DNA from: Craspedostauros australis
Taxonomy: Eukaryota > Bacillariophyta > Bacillariophyceae > Mastogloiales > Achnanthaceae
DNA: 64,000 nucleotides
Reading direction: 5' to 3'
Assembly (NCBI GenBank): GCA_026770025.1
Contig: JAMXDE010000007.1
Location: 2,790,001-2,854,000 of the forward strand
Part shown: positions 42,459-52,500 of the stretch, in pieces
Layout of the letters: each line of letters begins with the position of its first letter
How positions within the stretch are numbered: the stretch's first letter is position 1
Translations under genes and position numbers: made by a program
Notes under the pieces: model-generated
What the model was told of the DNA's origin: nothing
Seen by the model: the letters and a program-made list of their open reading frames with translations, nothing else
The model's database searches: none

Positions 42459-45400
42459 TCACAAAATTTCCGTCCCATCATCCAACACAGCCTCACTTTC
42501 TGTGTTGGCCTTCAGTGTGTCAGCATCACACCACATCTGATGATCCAGCTCCTCTTCTTCTCTCTGCAACTCCTCCTCTCTTCGTTCCTCCTGTGTTTCA
42601 GCTGGCGCATCGTGGGTCGCCACAATTGCAGATGCTGTTGCTGTTGTGTTGCCTGTTGGGTTGGTGGTGGTTTCTGTCTTGATGAGGGCAGCCTCCTTCT
42701 TTTCCTTGCGTTGTTTGGTGTTGTACGCTGCCGACAGCGACGCTTTGACGCGCATGGGGTTTGCGTGCAGTTGTACGTACCAGTCAGTTTTGGTCCTGTT
42801 GTCGTCCATCAATTGCTCGTGTGCTTCGTGTTCGGACGGTCTGTTTTTCGGGTCCTTCGCGGACGCTTCACTGATGTCCTTCAATTTCGCCGCGATGTAG
42901 TCTGGTAGTTTTGCTGGTTTGCGCGTGGTTTTGCTAGCCCAGCCTGGCACAGCGAGTGGTGGGTGTTGTGTTTCCGCGGTCTGGTCTTGTAGCGCCGTGG
43001 TGTGATCACATGGAAGATGTTCATGTCCGTCTTCGAGGGCTTTGCCGAACACCAGCCCCTTGCTCTCTGCCGCTGTGCGACCGAGTTTTCGCGTCTTGTC
43101 CGTCTTCCTGAATGATTCGGACGTAATTGCCGGCTTGTCGGACGTGAACGTTCTGTCCTCGATGACACCCACCTCATTGATGATCCAGCCATCCCATTCG
43201 GTGGTCTTCACCACGACGTCTTCCGTGATGCCAGATGCAGCCACCAGCCGCGCCTGGCCATCATCATACTTCACCTCATGAGTCTGACGTACCTGTTGTC
43301 CAGACGCTCGGAATCGTCTTTTTGGTGCGCCTGGCAATGTCGTGATGTGGCCTTGGAGGTTTCGTGCATTGACCAATACCGTTGTTGTCCCCGCGATGCT
43401 ACCAGCTTTCAGTGCTTCGTAGAGTTGGCGGGCGGTCTTGATGTCGCGTCCGCTTTGCACGTATTTTCGCAGTACACGGGTGATGAACGCAAAGTGGGTG
43501 TCCAGCATGCTCTTACCGGTTTGGGCCTCCGTGTAAATCCACGCGATGATTTTGGCTGCTTTTCGTGTCGCAAGGTTCTTGTTGAGTACCGATGTGATCA
43601 GTGGGATGTGCTCGTGACTGGCGAAGCAACAAGCGTTATCGCTCTGTAGGATGATTTCAGTCACGGATGGGAGAATTTCTTTGACCTTTTTTTGCACAAT
43701 GTCAAGTAGTCCACCAACTTGAAGAGTGTCTTGTGTCGGTCTTCCGCCAACCACAATGTCAATGAACTGATAAGTAAAAATATCATTGTGACACGTGATG
43801 ACCATCGCCCCAAGCAGTGACATTCCCTTCTTCCCCCAATATTCTTGTTGGGCTTCGCCTTGGCCTGTCGGTAGAATTTTTTGCTTATGGTCGAGTACCA
43901 CATAGGCTCTTTTGCCATTGTTGTTGGTCGTGGATTTATAAATGTCGATTTGTCTGAATTGAACCTTTGCACGCACTTTGTGAGCCATGTAGTTAACAAT
44001 TTCATCAGCGAATCCCGGCGCTGCCACAAGCATTGACTGCAACTCGTCCTTGTGTTCTGTGAGTTCGTTGTCCTTAAGCATTTTGACAAAAGGAACAAAA
44101 CGATCATCCACAAATCGCATTGCTGCGCCACATCTGTTGCATACTTTACGTGGTTGTTTGTTTGAGGTGGCGGGAGAAATGTCATTTGTGATGGTGGTGT
44201 TCTCCTTGCACTTGTGTTTGTTGGTGCGTGCTCTGCGTTGATTGGTTGATGAGCCTGCTCCCTTCTTCGCCTTTTCGGTGGTGAGAGCGAACGCGGCCGA
44301 ATGCATGGGGTCGTCACAACGAAGCTGCATGTGCGACGCGGTGAATTCCCATTTGACGAACACGACAAGCAGTTCGAGTGCATGCAACAGAGAATCGGCA
44401 GTGCGCACATGCTGCGCAATGACGTCATCCGGCTCGTCCTCGTTGTCGCTCTCGTCATTGGCATCGTTTTTTCCCTCCCCATCCGCATCATACTTAGCCT
44501 TCAGCAGGTCCACTAGGCGCGAAATTGCCTGTTTGAGCTTCTGTGTTGCCATCCAGAAGTAACTCTCGAAGGAAGAAAGGCCCGTCTTGATCTTGCTTTT
44601 GCGTGTGAGGAGGTTTGTCATGAGGGTGAACGCGGGCCTTCCCACTGGATTGTTAGTCGTAGATGAGTACATGTCCAATAGTTGTTTGATGGAGGTGCTA
44701 CCACGATCGAACACCGGGACATTCTCGAATTCAACTCCACCATACTGTACCATGTGACTCAACCCTGGCTTGTATGTTGTTGTTGTCATGAGGAAGGACA
44801 CCACACCAGACAGGTCACAGGCAGGCACGCGATACTGGAGAACTCGCGATGGGATGACCTCGCCACGGCTAAACATATCAAACCCACGTCGCAATGTTGT
44901 TAGCTGACTCCTAGTAATAGTGGCACGCGTGGGCTCGACACGATTGCGTTGTTCCTCCGGAAGAGTCTTCACGTGACGAGACAGGATTGCGGAGCTGTTA
45001 GTGAATGACGTAGATGCAGCGAGCACAGCTCTGGCAGCGTTAGCAAGTGTCTTTTCTCCCCTCACACATAGGGTGTACAGGTTCGCACCAAGTGCAGGAG
45101 GCGGGAGGTCCACGCGAGCATGGACAAACGCCACCACCTGTTGCATCTGGCGAGTTGGCGGAGCCTCCTGAGGGAGCAAGACACCCCAGAGCGCAGTTGC
45201 CACAGTGACCCACACACGTGTTGCATTCCACCATGTGCGCCTGTCGCAATTGCCACCTAGCACGAATCCTGTGGGAGGCATGGAATTGAACACGTTCACA
45301 TCGAAGTGATCCGTGAGCTCCTCCATCACACGAATCACAGCAGGGCGCCTCCAATTTCCCCCCTCTTCCGGGTCATACCCAAACTGACCTCCTCTCCTGT

Positions 45401-45959
45401 TCCTGCTGGCGCGCGTTCGTTTCCCCCTGTCGTTGTCCTCGTAGGTGGTGTCGCTGTCGTTGGAGGTGTCTGCGTATCCACCAGCAACAACAGCATTGCA
45501 GCGACGAGGGAGCCTCGCCGGTGGGACAGGCTCGACAGGTGATGCAACATCAGCTGCAGCAGGCGGGGGTGGCGCGTTCACGATAACGCTCACCAACGTA
45601 CCATCGCCGACACCTCGTCCTTCCGAGCGCACCCTGACGTTGGAGTTGTCGTAGACACCTCCGTTGCCATCGTGGATGTGTACGAACACGTGCAGCTCGC
45701 GAGCATGCGCATGCGTACTGTTCGGGACGAGGCCGCCATCCGCTGCATGCATCGGCTTCACATCGATCACTTGCGTGATGGTGCTCGGCTTCCTCAACGT
45801 AGCAGACGGCTTGTCAGGCAACAGTTGCTCTGCAGTAGGCAGCAGGAACCCCTTCGAATCGAAGGGAGGAGCAGATGCAAGGCGAGCAGAACGCGGTTTC
45901 TTACTGGGGGAGGGGTTAGCATCGTTGGCGAGGGCCTTGGCAGCGGCAGAGGGGAGCAT
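42459..45959 (-). CDS. Putative DDE transposase, 1166 aa
   Basis: Likely the transposase of the surrounding TIR element. The start at 45959 is the first ATG and the frame is uninterrupted. Residues 1-220 are disordered with basic KR.R and RNRRGGQFGYDPEEGGNWRRP motifs. A zinc-type 'CNRCGAAMRF' lies near 606. A probable RNase H-fold core follows: 'AYVVLDHKQKILP' (first acidic residue, about 690), 'ILQSDNACCFAS' (second, about 775) and 'IYTEAQTGKSMLDTHFAFI' (Glu about 812). The second Asp and the Glu are 36 residues apart, normal for DDE enzymes. From memory, similar 'SDNA.C...SE.Q.GK...D' proteins occur in oomycetes and some animals, usually as uncharacterised zinc-finger proteins. The C-terminal 150 residues are charged and coiled. 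I cannot place it in a named superfamily. Confidence 0.72.
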   Translation of the reverse strand: MLPSAAAKALANDANPSPSKKPRSARLASAPPFDSKGFLLPTAEQLLPDKPSATLRKPSTITQVIDVKPMHAADGGLVPNSTHAHARELHVFVHIHDGNGGVYDNSNVRVRSEGRGVGDGTLVSVIVNAPPPPAAADVASPVEPVPPARLPRRCNAVVAGGYADTSNDSDTTYEDNDRGKRTRASRNRRGGQFGYDPEEGGNWRRPAVIRVMEELTDHFDVNVFNSMPPTGFVLGGNCDRRTWWNATRVWVTVATALWGVLLPQEAPPTRQMQQVVAFVHARVDLPPPALGANLYTLCVRGEKTLANAARAVLAASTSFTNSSAILSRHVKTLPEEQRNRVEPTRATITRSQLTTLRRGFDMFSRGEVIPSRVLQYRVPACDLSGVVSFLMTTTTYKPGLSHMVQYGGVEFENVPVFDRGSTSIKQLLDMYSSTTNNPVGRPAFTLMTNLLTRKSKIKTGLSSFESYFWMATQKLKQAISRLVDLLKAKYDADGEGKNDANDESDNEDEPDDVIAQHVRTADSLLHALELLVVFVKWEFTASHMQLRCDDPMHSAAFALTTEKAKKGAGSSTNQRRARTNKHKCKENTTITNDISPATSNKQPRKVCNRCGAAMRFVDDRFVPFVKMLKDNELTEHKDELQSMLVAAPGFADEIVNYMAHKVRAKVQFRQIDIYKSTTNNNGKRAYVVLDHKQKILPTGQGEAQQEYWGKKGMSLLGAMVITCHNDIFTYQFIDIVVGGRPTQDTLQVGGLLDIVQKKVKEILPSVTEIILQSDNACCFASHEHIPLITSVLNKNLATRKAAKIIAWIYTEAQTGKSMLDTHFAFITRVLRKYVQSGRDIKTARQLYEALKAGSIAGTTTVLVNARNLQGHITTLPGAPKRRFRASGQQVRQTHEVKYDDGQARLVAASGITEDVVVKTTEWDGWIINEVGVIEDRTFTSDKPAITSESFRKTDKTRKLGRTAAESKGLVFGKALEDGHEHLPCDHTTALQDQTAETQHPPLAVPGWASKTTRKPAKLPDYIAAKLKDISEASAKDPKNRPSEHEAHEQLMDDNRTKTDWYVQLHANPMRVKASLSAAYNTKQRKEKKEAALIKTETTTNPTGNTTATASAIVATHDAPAETQEERREEELQREEEELDHQMWCDADTLKANTESEAVLDDGTEIL

Positions 45960-46067
45960 GGTTGAATTGGTGCTGGAGAGAGTAGTTGTTTGCTAGTTCG
46001 ATGTGATGGTGTGCACTGGTCTGAGACGAAGTGAGGAAGGAGAGCACGGGATGAAGGCCGATCATTC

Positions 46068-46131
46068 AGCAACAACGACAACGACAACAACTACAACTAC
46101 AACTACTACTACTACTACTACTACTACACGA
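46068..46131. repeat. CAACGA/CTACAA/CTA trinucleotide-type microsatellite
   Basis: Graded array of ACAACG, ACTACA and then pure CTA units just upstream of the transposase ATG. Confidence 0.85.
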
Positions 46132-46262
46132 ACACTACCAGGGCGAGCACAAGCATGGGACACAACAGCGAGTGCGCATGGCATTGGCGAGGAAAGTTGT
46201 GAGATGGAGCGAAAGAGTGGCGATGATTTGCGAAATTGTGGGCGGATGGCGATGATTTTGGA

Positions 46263-46308
46263 TGTGTGATGTGTTTTGTGTGATGTGTTTTGTGTGATGT
46301 GTTTTGTG
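46263..46308. repeat. GTGTGATGTGTTTT tandem repeat
   Basis: Three copies of a 14-15-base unit inside the transposon, upstream of the transposase gene. Confidence 0.75.
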
Positions 46309-46498
46309 ACGAGCAAAATGTGAGATCATGTCGCAGATGCTAACGTGTATTTAACGTGTACCAAACGAACGACTCCTTCCGAGGCAGGTCCGTGACTGAT
46401 CACCCGGCGATAAATACTTCGGAACAGCATAGAACCTTCTGAAAAACAAGCAGGAGTTTCATGGGGTCGACTCATAGGACTTTAGCATATCTTTGACT

Positions 46499-46655
46499 GT
46501 ACATAAAACTTAAAAAAGGATATACAACAAAAATCGATCGGTTAATTATTTGTAAGAAGATTATAAGGATTACTAATATGTGCTTGGTTTGGATCTACTA
46601 GATAAAAGTTATTGAGTCCCATGACAAAGTGCAGGTCGACTCACTGATCGGGCTC
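46499..46655 (-). repeat. Right terminal inverted repeat of the 6-kb transposon
   Basis: Reverse-complement partner of 40608-40764 with the same length. Confidence 0.85.
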
Positions 46656-47304
46656 GTATGTACCATCGGCACAGAGCACACGCTCTGGCCCGTACGAGCT
46701 ACGTGTATTTCCTACTTGCCTAACACCAACACAGAGGGATGTTGGGCTGGAGGTTGGCGATGCACACACTACCGCCATCCTCGTGGCGGTCGCACCATGC
46801 CACACAGCGTCACGCCGCGTTGGCACAGAACAAACGAAACGCGCCTTTCCACCCAATGACATTCTGCCAGTTCAAGCACTGCAGCATGTGGTGTGCCAGG
46901 GAGGGGAAGGGAAAACGGCGTTTTTTTCAAATTGCGACGAAGGAATACGAAAGTCGAAAAGGGATGCGGGCCACCAAATGGCGAAACATTCTTGCGTATT
47001 TTCGAAAACAACTTGTGGCTTTTTTGCTCATTATCGTGTTGCGCACGGACTGCATCTTGTTGTTTTTTGGCTTTTTTCATTCTGGTCCACGGATCCTTCG
47101 CCTCTTGATGCGATTCCACACATTCGACAGCCACAGAGCCAGCCTGTTCTGCTCTCTCCAAAGGGGGTTACAGATGTTGTTCCAACTCTCTTGCCAGTTG
47201 GCTTGTTGCGTTCCATCAGCAGGATTCGTCTAGTTACGACAAGCAAGAGTTGCACATTCTTACTCCACTACTTATGGTATTCTTGTTTGCCTTGAAAGAG
47301 CATG
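46656..47304. other. Intergenic
   Basis: About 650 bases to the right of the transposon. Open frames exist on both strands but none resembles a known protein. Confidence 0.35.
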
Positions 47305-48758
47305 TTAACTTGCATCACCGTGGCTCTGTCGTGCAGCCCTCCCCCAGATCCTCATCCCAGTAGTAGCAGCCTTCCCTTGTTCTTTCTCTTGGTCATTATG
47401 CTGGTGCTGTGGCTGTTGTTCTTCCATCCGTCCTTCCGCTGATGTTGTCGGTGGTGCTGCAGGCTGCAGTGCTTGTTCCGCGCTTCCTTCCACTGTCTCT
47501 CCTGTTCTTGCATCATCTTCAGGGACCGCCACAGTTGATTCCAGCATTGTTGTTGGCGATGGCATCCCGATTCTGGTAGTTTCGGCTCCCATTGTTGACG
47601 CCAGTGATCGTGGTGGTGGCATTGTCTGTGTCTCTGTTCATGTCTCTGTTTGTGTTCTGCGATGTGCATCGCTTGCCTGGGCTGGTAGAATCCGTTGGAG
47701 TGATGGGTGAATGCGACTGTTCTGGCTTCTTTCATCCATAGCAGTGCGACGGTGCGTGTACTGATCTGTACTGGCTCTCACACCTGCTGCTGCTGCTGCT
47801 GGATCTTCACCACCTGATCTGCTTGCCAACTGGCCAGAAGTATCAACCAATGCCGCATTGAGGGAGATATCCTTGTGCTCCCACCATCTGTTGCCATTTG
47901 GGGAGACGTTCGCATTGACTTTGGGGCCACCTGCCAGGGGCATTTCTCTGAGAACGCGGGGCTTCTTTGTTGCTCAGCTTTCTTCATTGACATCGGCAAA
48001 CAATCTGGGCCTCTGTTGCAAGGTGTCCTCCTGTGCCTGCTTTGCACGCTTTTCCTCCACCTTGAGAGCCATCTCAGCCTCCATCATCTCAAGGGTTGCC
48101 CGCTTGATTTCAATTCGATCTTGCGTTATTTCGGTACTGTCCATAAAAACTGAAATGATGTTGTCAGTGGCAGTCAGGGTTGCTGTCTGATGACTGATTG
48201 CAGGAACTGTGGGCGTGGCCTGTTGGCCATGCAGCCTTGGCTGCGTTGCTGATGGTAGGTGTCCGTTGTTGTTGCGCAGACTGTCCCCTGCCGGCGTGGG
48301 GCAGCGGCCTCCTAGGTTGATTGTGGGTTGGTGTGTTGATGGTGTCATGCTGTTGCCAGCCATGGCAGCTGCAGTGCCGACCGTCATGTTCCTTGTGCTC
48401 GTCATAGTGTTGTTGATGTTGTGGGTGACAACGTCAGTGGCGCAGCTTTGTGTGTTAGTGGCTTCGTCATGGCCATCGGGATGGCTTCCATCACCATCTG
48501 CAAAGCCCAGACCATGGCATACAGAAAAGTGCCAGGTCACGCCAACATTGGTTGCTTCCTTCAAACGTACCATTATTGTAAGCATGTTGTGGGTTGCACC
48601 ATCATTGTCCTTCACAGCATGATGTCACCAGACCACTCCTCCCAATTTTCGGCATGGTGAGCCACAGAAATGGCATGGGCACAAACATTTCCGAACGGAA
48701 TGAGTCTGCAAAGTCTTCATTCCGGAACTGTTGCAAATGGGCAGAATGTTTCTGCCCT
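47305..48758 (-). pseudogene. Unidentified degraded coding-like stretch, part on the left of the copia insertion
   Basis: Several minus-strand segments have convincing protein composition: a part with MFVPMPFLWLTMPKIG next to the insertion, a part with 'VGVTWHFSVCHGLGFADGDG', a predicted coiled segment (RATLEMMEAEMALKVEEKRAKQAQ) and a Gln/Glu-rich C-terminal part. They do not form one frame as it stands. No family recognised. It could be an old host gene or an older mobile element. The matching upstream part lies at 56625-57727 on the other side of the copia element. Confidence 0.45.
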
Positions 48759-49553
48759 TGTTGGCAAGTTCCGCTCACGGTAACCTACGATCGTGGAAGA
48801 TGGTGGTGGTTGATAGTCGTCTGTTTGCTATTTCATTAGTTGGCTACTCCGATACTCTCGGTGTACACCAGTTGTCTTGCCCGATGCTCTCGGCGCTTCA
48901 ATCTGTTTCGTAGATTCAGTCTCCGACTATGAGTCGGTACGCGAGATCCTCTCTCGCTCCTCTCTGTATTCTCTCTCTCTCTCTTTCTCAACATCATGTG
49001 CTCATGCTACACGATACTCCGTGTTCGATGCGTGCTCCGCATTCGACACTCCGTTCATTCAGTACTGGCTTCTACTCCATGAGTACTTACCATTTGAAGT
49101 TCACCTTCAGTATCCATGATCTTCATGGGTCATCGTATCTTCGCCTCCTGCTCTGACTTGGAGACAGCTGTCGACGTGGTGACATGTTGACATCCTGTCG
49201 ACGTCAGTAGGCGTCCTTCTGCTCTCCAGATGTCACGTTCCATTGGTGATGCAGTAGTCTGTCAGATGATATCGTCATCTGAGGTTTAGTTGGGAAGTAC
49301 CTCGAGATTCTCTTGGTACCATTGATGCATGGACGGACGATCTTCTGATTCTCTCAGAAATCGTTATTTCCAAATTTCCTCCAGAAATCTTGCCCCTTTT
49401 CGTGTGTTCCATTTCCCCTGTAATTCTGACGAATCACAGTATACTATCGACACGAATGTAGTTATACCGTCCAAGTGCGTATGAGAGAATAGCGGGTGAA
49501 CGATGCACATATACACGTACATCTTGACGTATACTCACATGTACATCTCGACA
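48759..49553 (-). repeat. 3' LTR of the copia element
   Basis: 795 bases, starts TGTTGGCAAG and ends CATCTCGACA on the plus strand. It matches 55830-56624 at a constant offset of 7071 bases. Confidence 0.95.
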
Positions 49554-49573
49554 CCCTTCCTGTGTGCATTCGG

Positions 49574-52500
49574 TCATTCGAATGTTCTCGATGTGTCAAG
49601 GTACGACTTCTCGTGTTCACGTTGCAAGTCGGCCTTGATGTTCTTGGTGAATCCGTCGCTTGTGTTCTGTTCGGATTTTACAAAAATGATTTCGATGGTT
49701 TTGTTGATTACCATGTTCCTCACGTAGTGATGGCGCACGTCGATGTGCCGCGATCGTTGGGATGTTGATGGGTTCTTGGCGATGAAGATCGCTCCGATGT
49801 TGTCCACACGGACCTTGATCGGTGTCTTTACTGGGACGCCCACACTTTCGAGTAGCTGTACAACGAAGAAGATTTCCTTTGCCGCTTCGGAAAGGGCAAC
49901 GTATTCTGCTTCGGATGAGCTGAGTGTGACGGCTTTCTGTGCCTTGGATCGCCAAAGGATTGGTACCTTGCACAGATATAGGATGAATCCCCCTACGCTG
50001 ATTCTTGTGTTCTTGTCTCCTGCATATTCGCTGTCGCAGAAGAGCTCCATGTCCCAGCCGTCGTCGTCTGGACGTGCTGGATGGATCTTCAATCCATAGT
50101 CCTTTGTATCGATCACATACTTGATGATCCGATACATCTCCTTCATTGCGGCCTTGGTGGGCCCAATCAATACCTTGGAGAGTTCCCTCACAGGGTTCGC
50201 GATATCTGGTCGCGAGTGCTTGATGAGGAAGAGTAGCATACCGACGCCTCGGCGGTATTCGGCATGTTCTTCCGGTCCGCCCTTCTGTAGTCCGTTATCT
50301 TCGGATGGTCGTACGATGATTTGGCCCGGGGTTCCCGGTGTCCCATAGCGTTGCATCTTCTCAAACTTGGTTCCGAACTCTTCGATGAGGTGTCGGATGA
50401 GATGTGGCTGACGCAATGTCGCTCTAGTCTTGTCATGGTTCAGTTCGATGTTACAGCTGAGGTAGTCTCCGAGTCCGCGCTCGATTGTCACCTTGAATTT
50501 GCTGCCTTGGATGTCCTTCAGGAATGTTTTCAGTGCCTTGGAGTCTCCACAACAGAAACAATCGTCCACGTAGATGGCCACGATCATGCTTCCTTCGTTC
50601 GTCTTCCTGTAGAACAGGCACGGGTCTGCTGCGCTCTGTTCGAAGTTGATATTCTTGAGGGTCGATACCAATATCTTGAACCATTGCCTGGCGCTCTGTA
50701 CAAGTCCGTAGATTGGCTTGTGTAGGGTCAGGGCTTCGTCTGGTTGATGATCCATCCCGTTGGGACAGTTCATGTAGATCTCCTCGTCAAGGTCTCCATG
50801 TAGGAATGCTGTTACGACATCGACGAGTGCGCAGTCCATCTTCTTGATCAGCATGATCACCATCATGACCCGATAGGTCACGTCATGGATGACGGGTGAG
50901 TAATGCTCTTGGAAGTCCACTCCTGCGATTTGTGAATAGCCACATGCAACGAGCCGCGCTCGATGTGTGCCGTCACGTTTCAGCTTGAAGACCCATTTGC
51001 ACTTGCAGCATCTGCGGCCGCGTGGGATGGCGTCTTGTTTGATCTTGCTATACACCTTGCGTGTATCCATGGAGTCGAACTCCTTCTTGATGGCTGCTCG
51101 ATATCCCTTCCGGTGGATAGGATCTGGGTGATTGAAGGCTTCGTCGAACGTTGTAGGTTCGATGTGCTTCTCTGGTTCCTTGTTCTCGTCCTGCATTGAC
51201 AGTCCGATGTCGATCGCTGGTGATTCGGTAATGATTGCATTCATTCCATATAATCCAGTTGTACTATGGTGAGTGATCTCGACCTCTTCATCTTCGTTTT
51301 CGATTTCTTCGTCATCTGTAGTTTCGTTGTTGGAATCGTCGATCATCTCGTCGCTGAGTTCGTCACTCGCCTCATTGGATGATGGATTGCTCTCATAGCC
51401 TTCTTCCTTTCGACCTCGTTCGTTGAAGTCTGCGAGCTCGCGCAGAGCTCTGGAAATACTCTTCCCTGTAGTTGGCTTGGGATTAACTTCTCCCTTCCTG
51501 CCTCGTGCTTCGTGACGTCGGATCCTCTCCTTTCTAGCTATGTCACGCTTGTTTGGCTTGCTCGGTGGAGGTTTGGATGGTGTGCCATGTGTAGACCTCG
51601 CTGGTGTGTTCGGAGGAGTGACGCCTGTGTCATCGTCGGTTTCGTCGCCGGATGGTATGATCTCGTCATTCTCGTGATTGGATTCGCTCCGATCTTCCTC
51701 GTCGTTATGGACTGATGGAGTTGCTACTCCGTCGTCCTCATTATCCTCATCATCGCTATCTGATAGGATATAGTACATGTTACTGTCAGCAAAGGATACT
51801 CTCCTTGCTTTCGATGCTTGACGCGTTGCCGTCCTTGGCGTTGCTCCCTTCCGTCCGATGGTTGTGAAGCCGTCTGCGTCCGTTGTTCCTGTCTCGTTGG
51901 ATATGTTCGGTGCTGGTGCCCAGCCACGGAACTGTCCGTATGATTGGTTGAGCCACTTGATGTCCCGTGAACAGATGAGTGACTTGGTCGATGGTCTATA
52001 CATGTTGTAGACCCCTGATGCATGTTGGTGTGCATATCCGATGAACACCATCTCTTCTCCTCTGTTCTTGAGCTTGGCAGTAATCCCGCCGTAGGTAGTC
52101 TTCACAACACCCACCTCTCCAAACGTGCGGAGTGCATCCGCATATGGTGGATCGTTGCCAAAGAATTGTCGATGTGGTGACTCCTTCTGGTTCTTCGCTA
52201 CAGTGATGTTGGCGATGGCGGTGGCAGTGCTAGCAGCTGCTGCCCACAGGCCATGCCTATACTCTTCGTCGAGCTGTGCTCCGTTGAGCATGGAGCGGAT
52301 CTTGGTGTAGAGGTACGCGAACTTGCGTTCCACTCTGCCGTTCTGTTGCGGCGTGTTCGATGCCGTGTATTCGAATTTCACGTTGAGTCCTGCATCGATG
52401 AGAACATCCTCCGTGGATTTGTTCTCTCCGCTGTTGTCACCTCGGAAGGTGATCTGTTGGTCACCAGTCTGTGACTTGATCGTCTGGACGAATCGTTTGA

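Larger units (their letters stand above)
40608..46655. mobile_element. DNA transposon of about 6 kb with 157-base TIRs, family unassigned
   Basis: Two inverted copies of a 157-base sequence bound the element, left 40608-40764 and right 46499-46655. Their first 48 bases (GAGCCCGATCAGTGAGTCGA...) are identical and the whole block is about 85% alike by eye. Weak similarity (ACGTnTCGTACG-like) may extend 30-45 bases further out, so the true ends are uncertain by that amount. No clean target-site duplication was found. Inside are a minus-strand frame of 1166 codons with a probable DDE core, a hairpin-rich stretch at its 3' side and a CTA microsatellite upstream of the gene. Identical outer TIRs and the intact frame suggest a young, perhaps autonomous, element. 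Confidence 0.8.
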
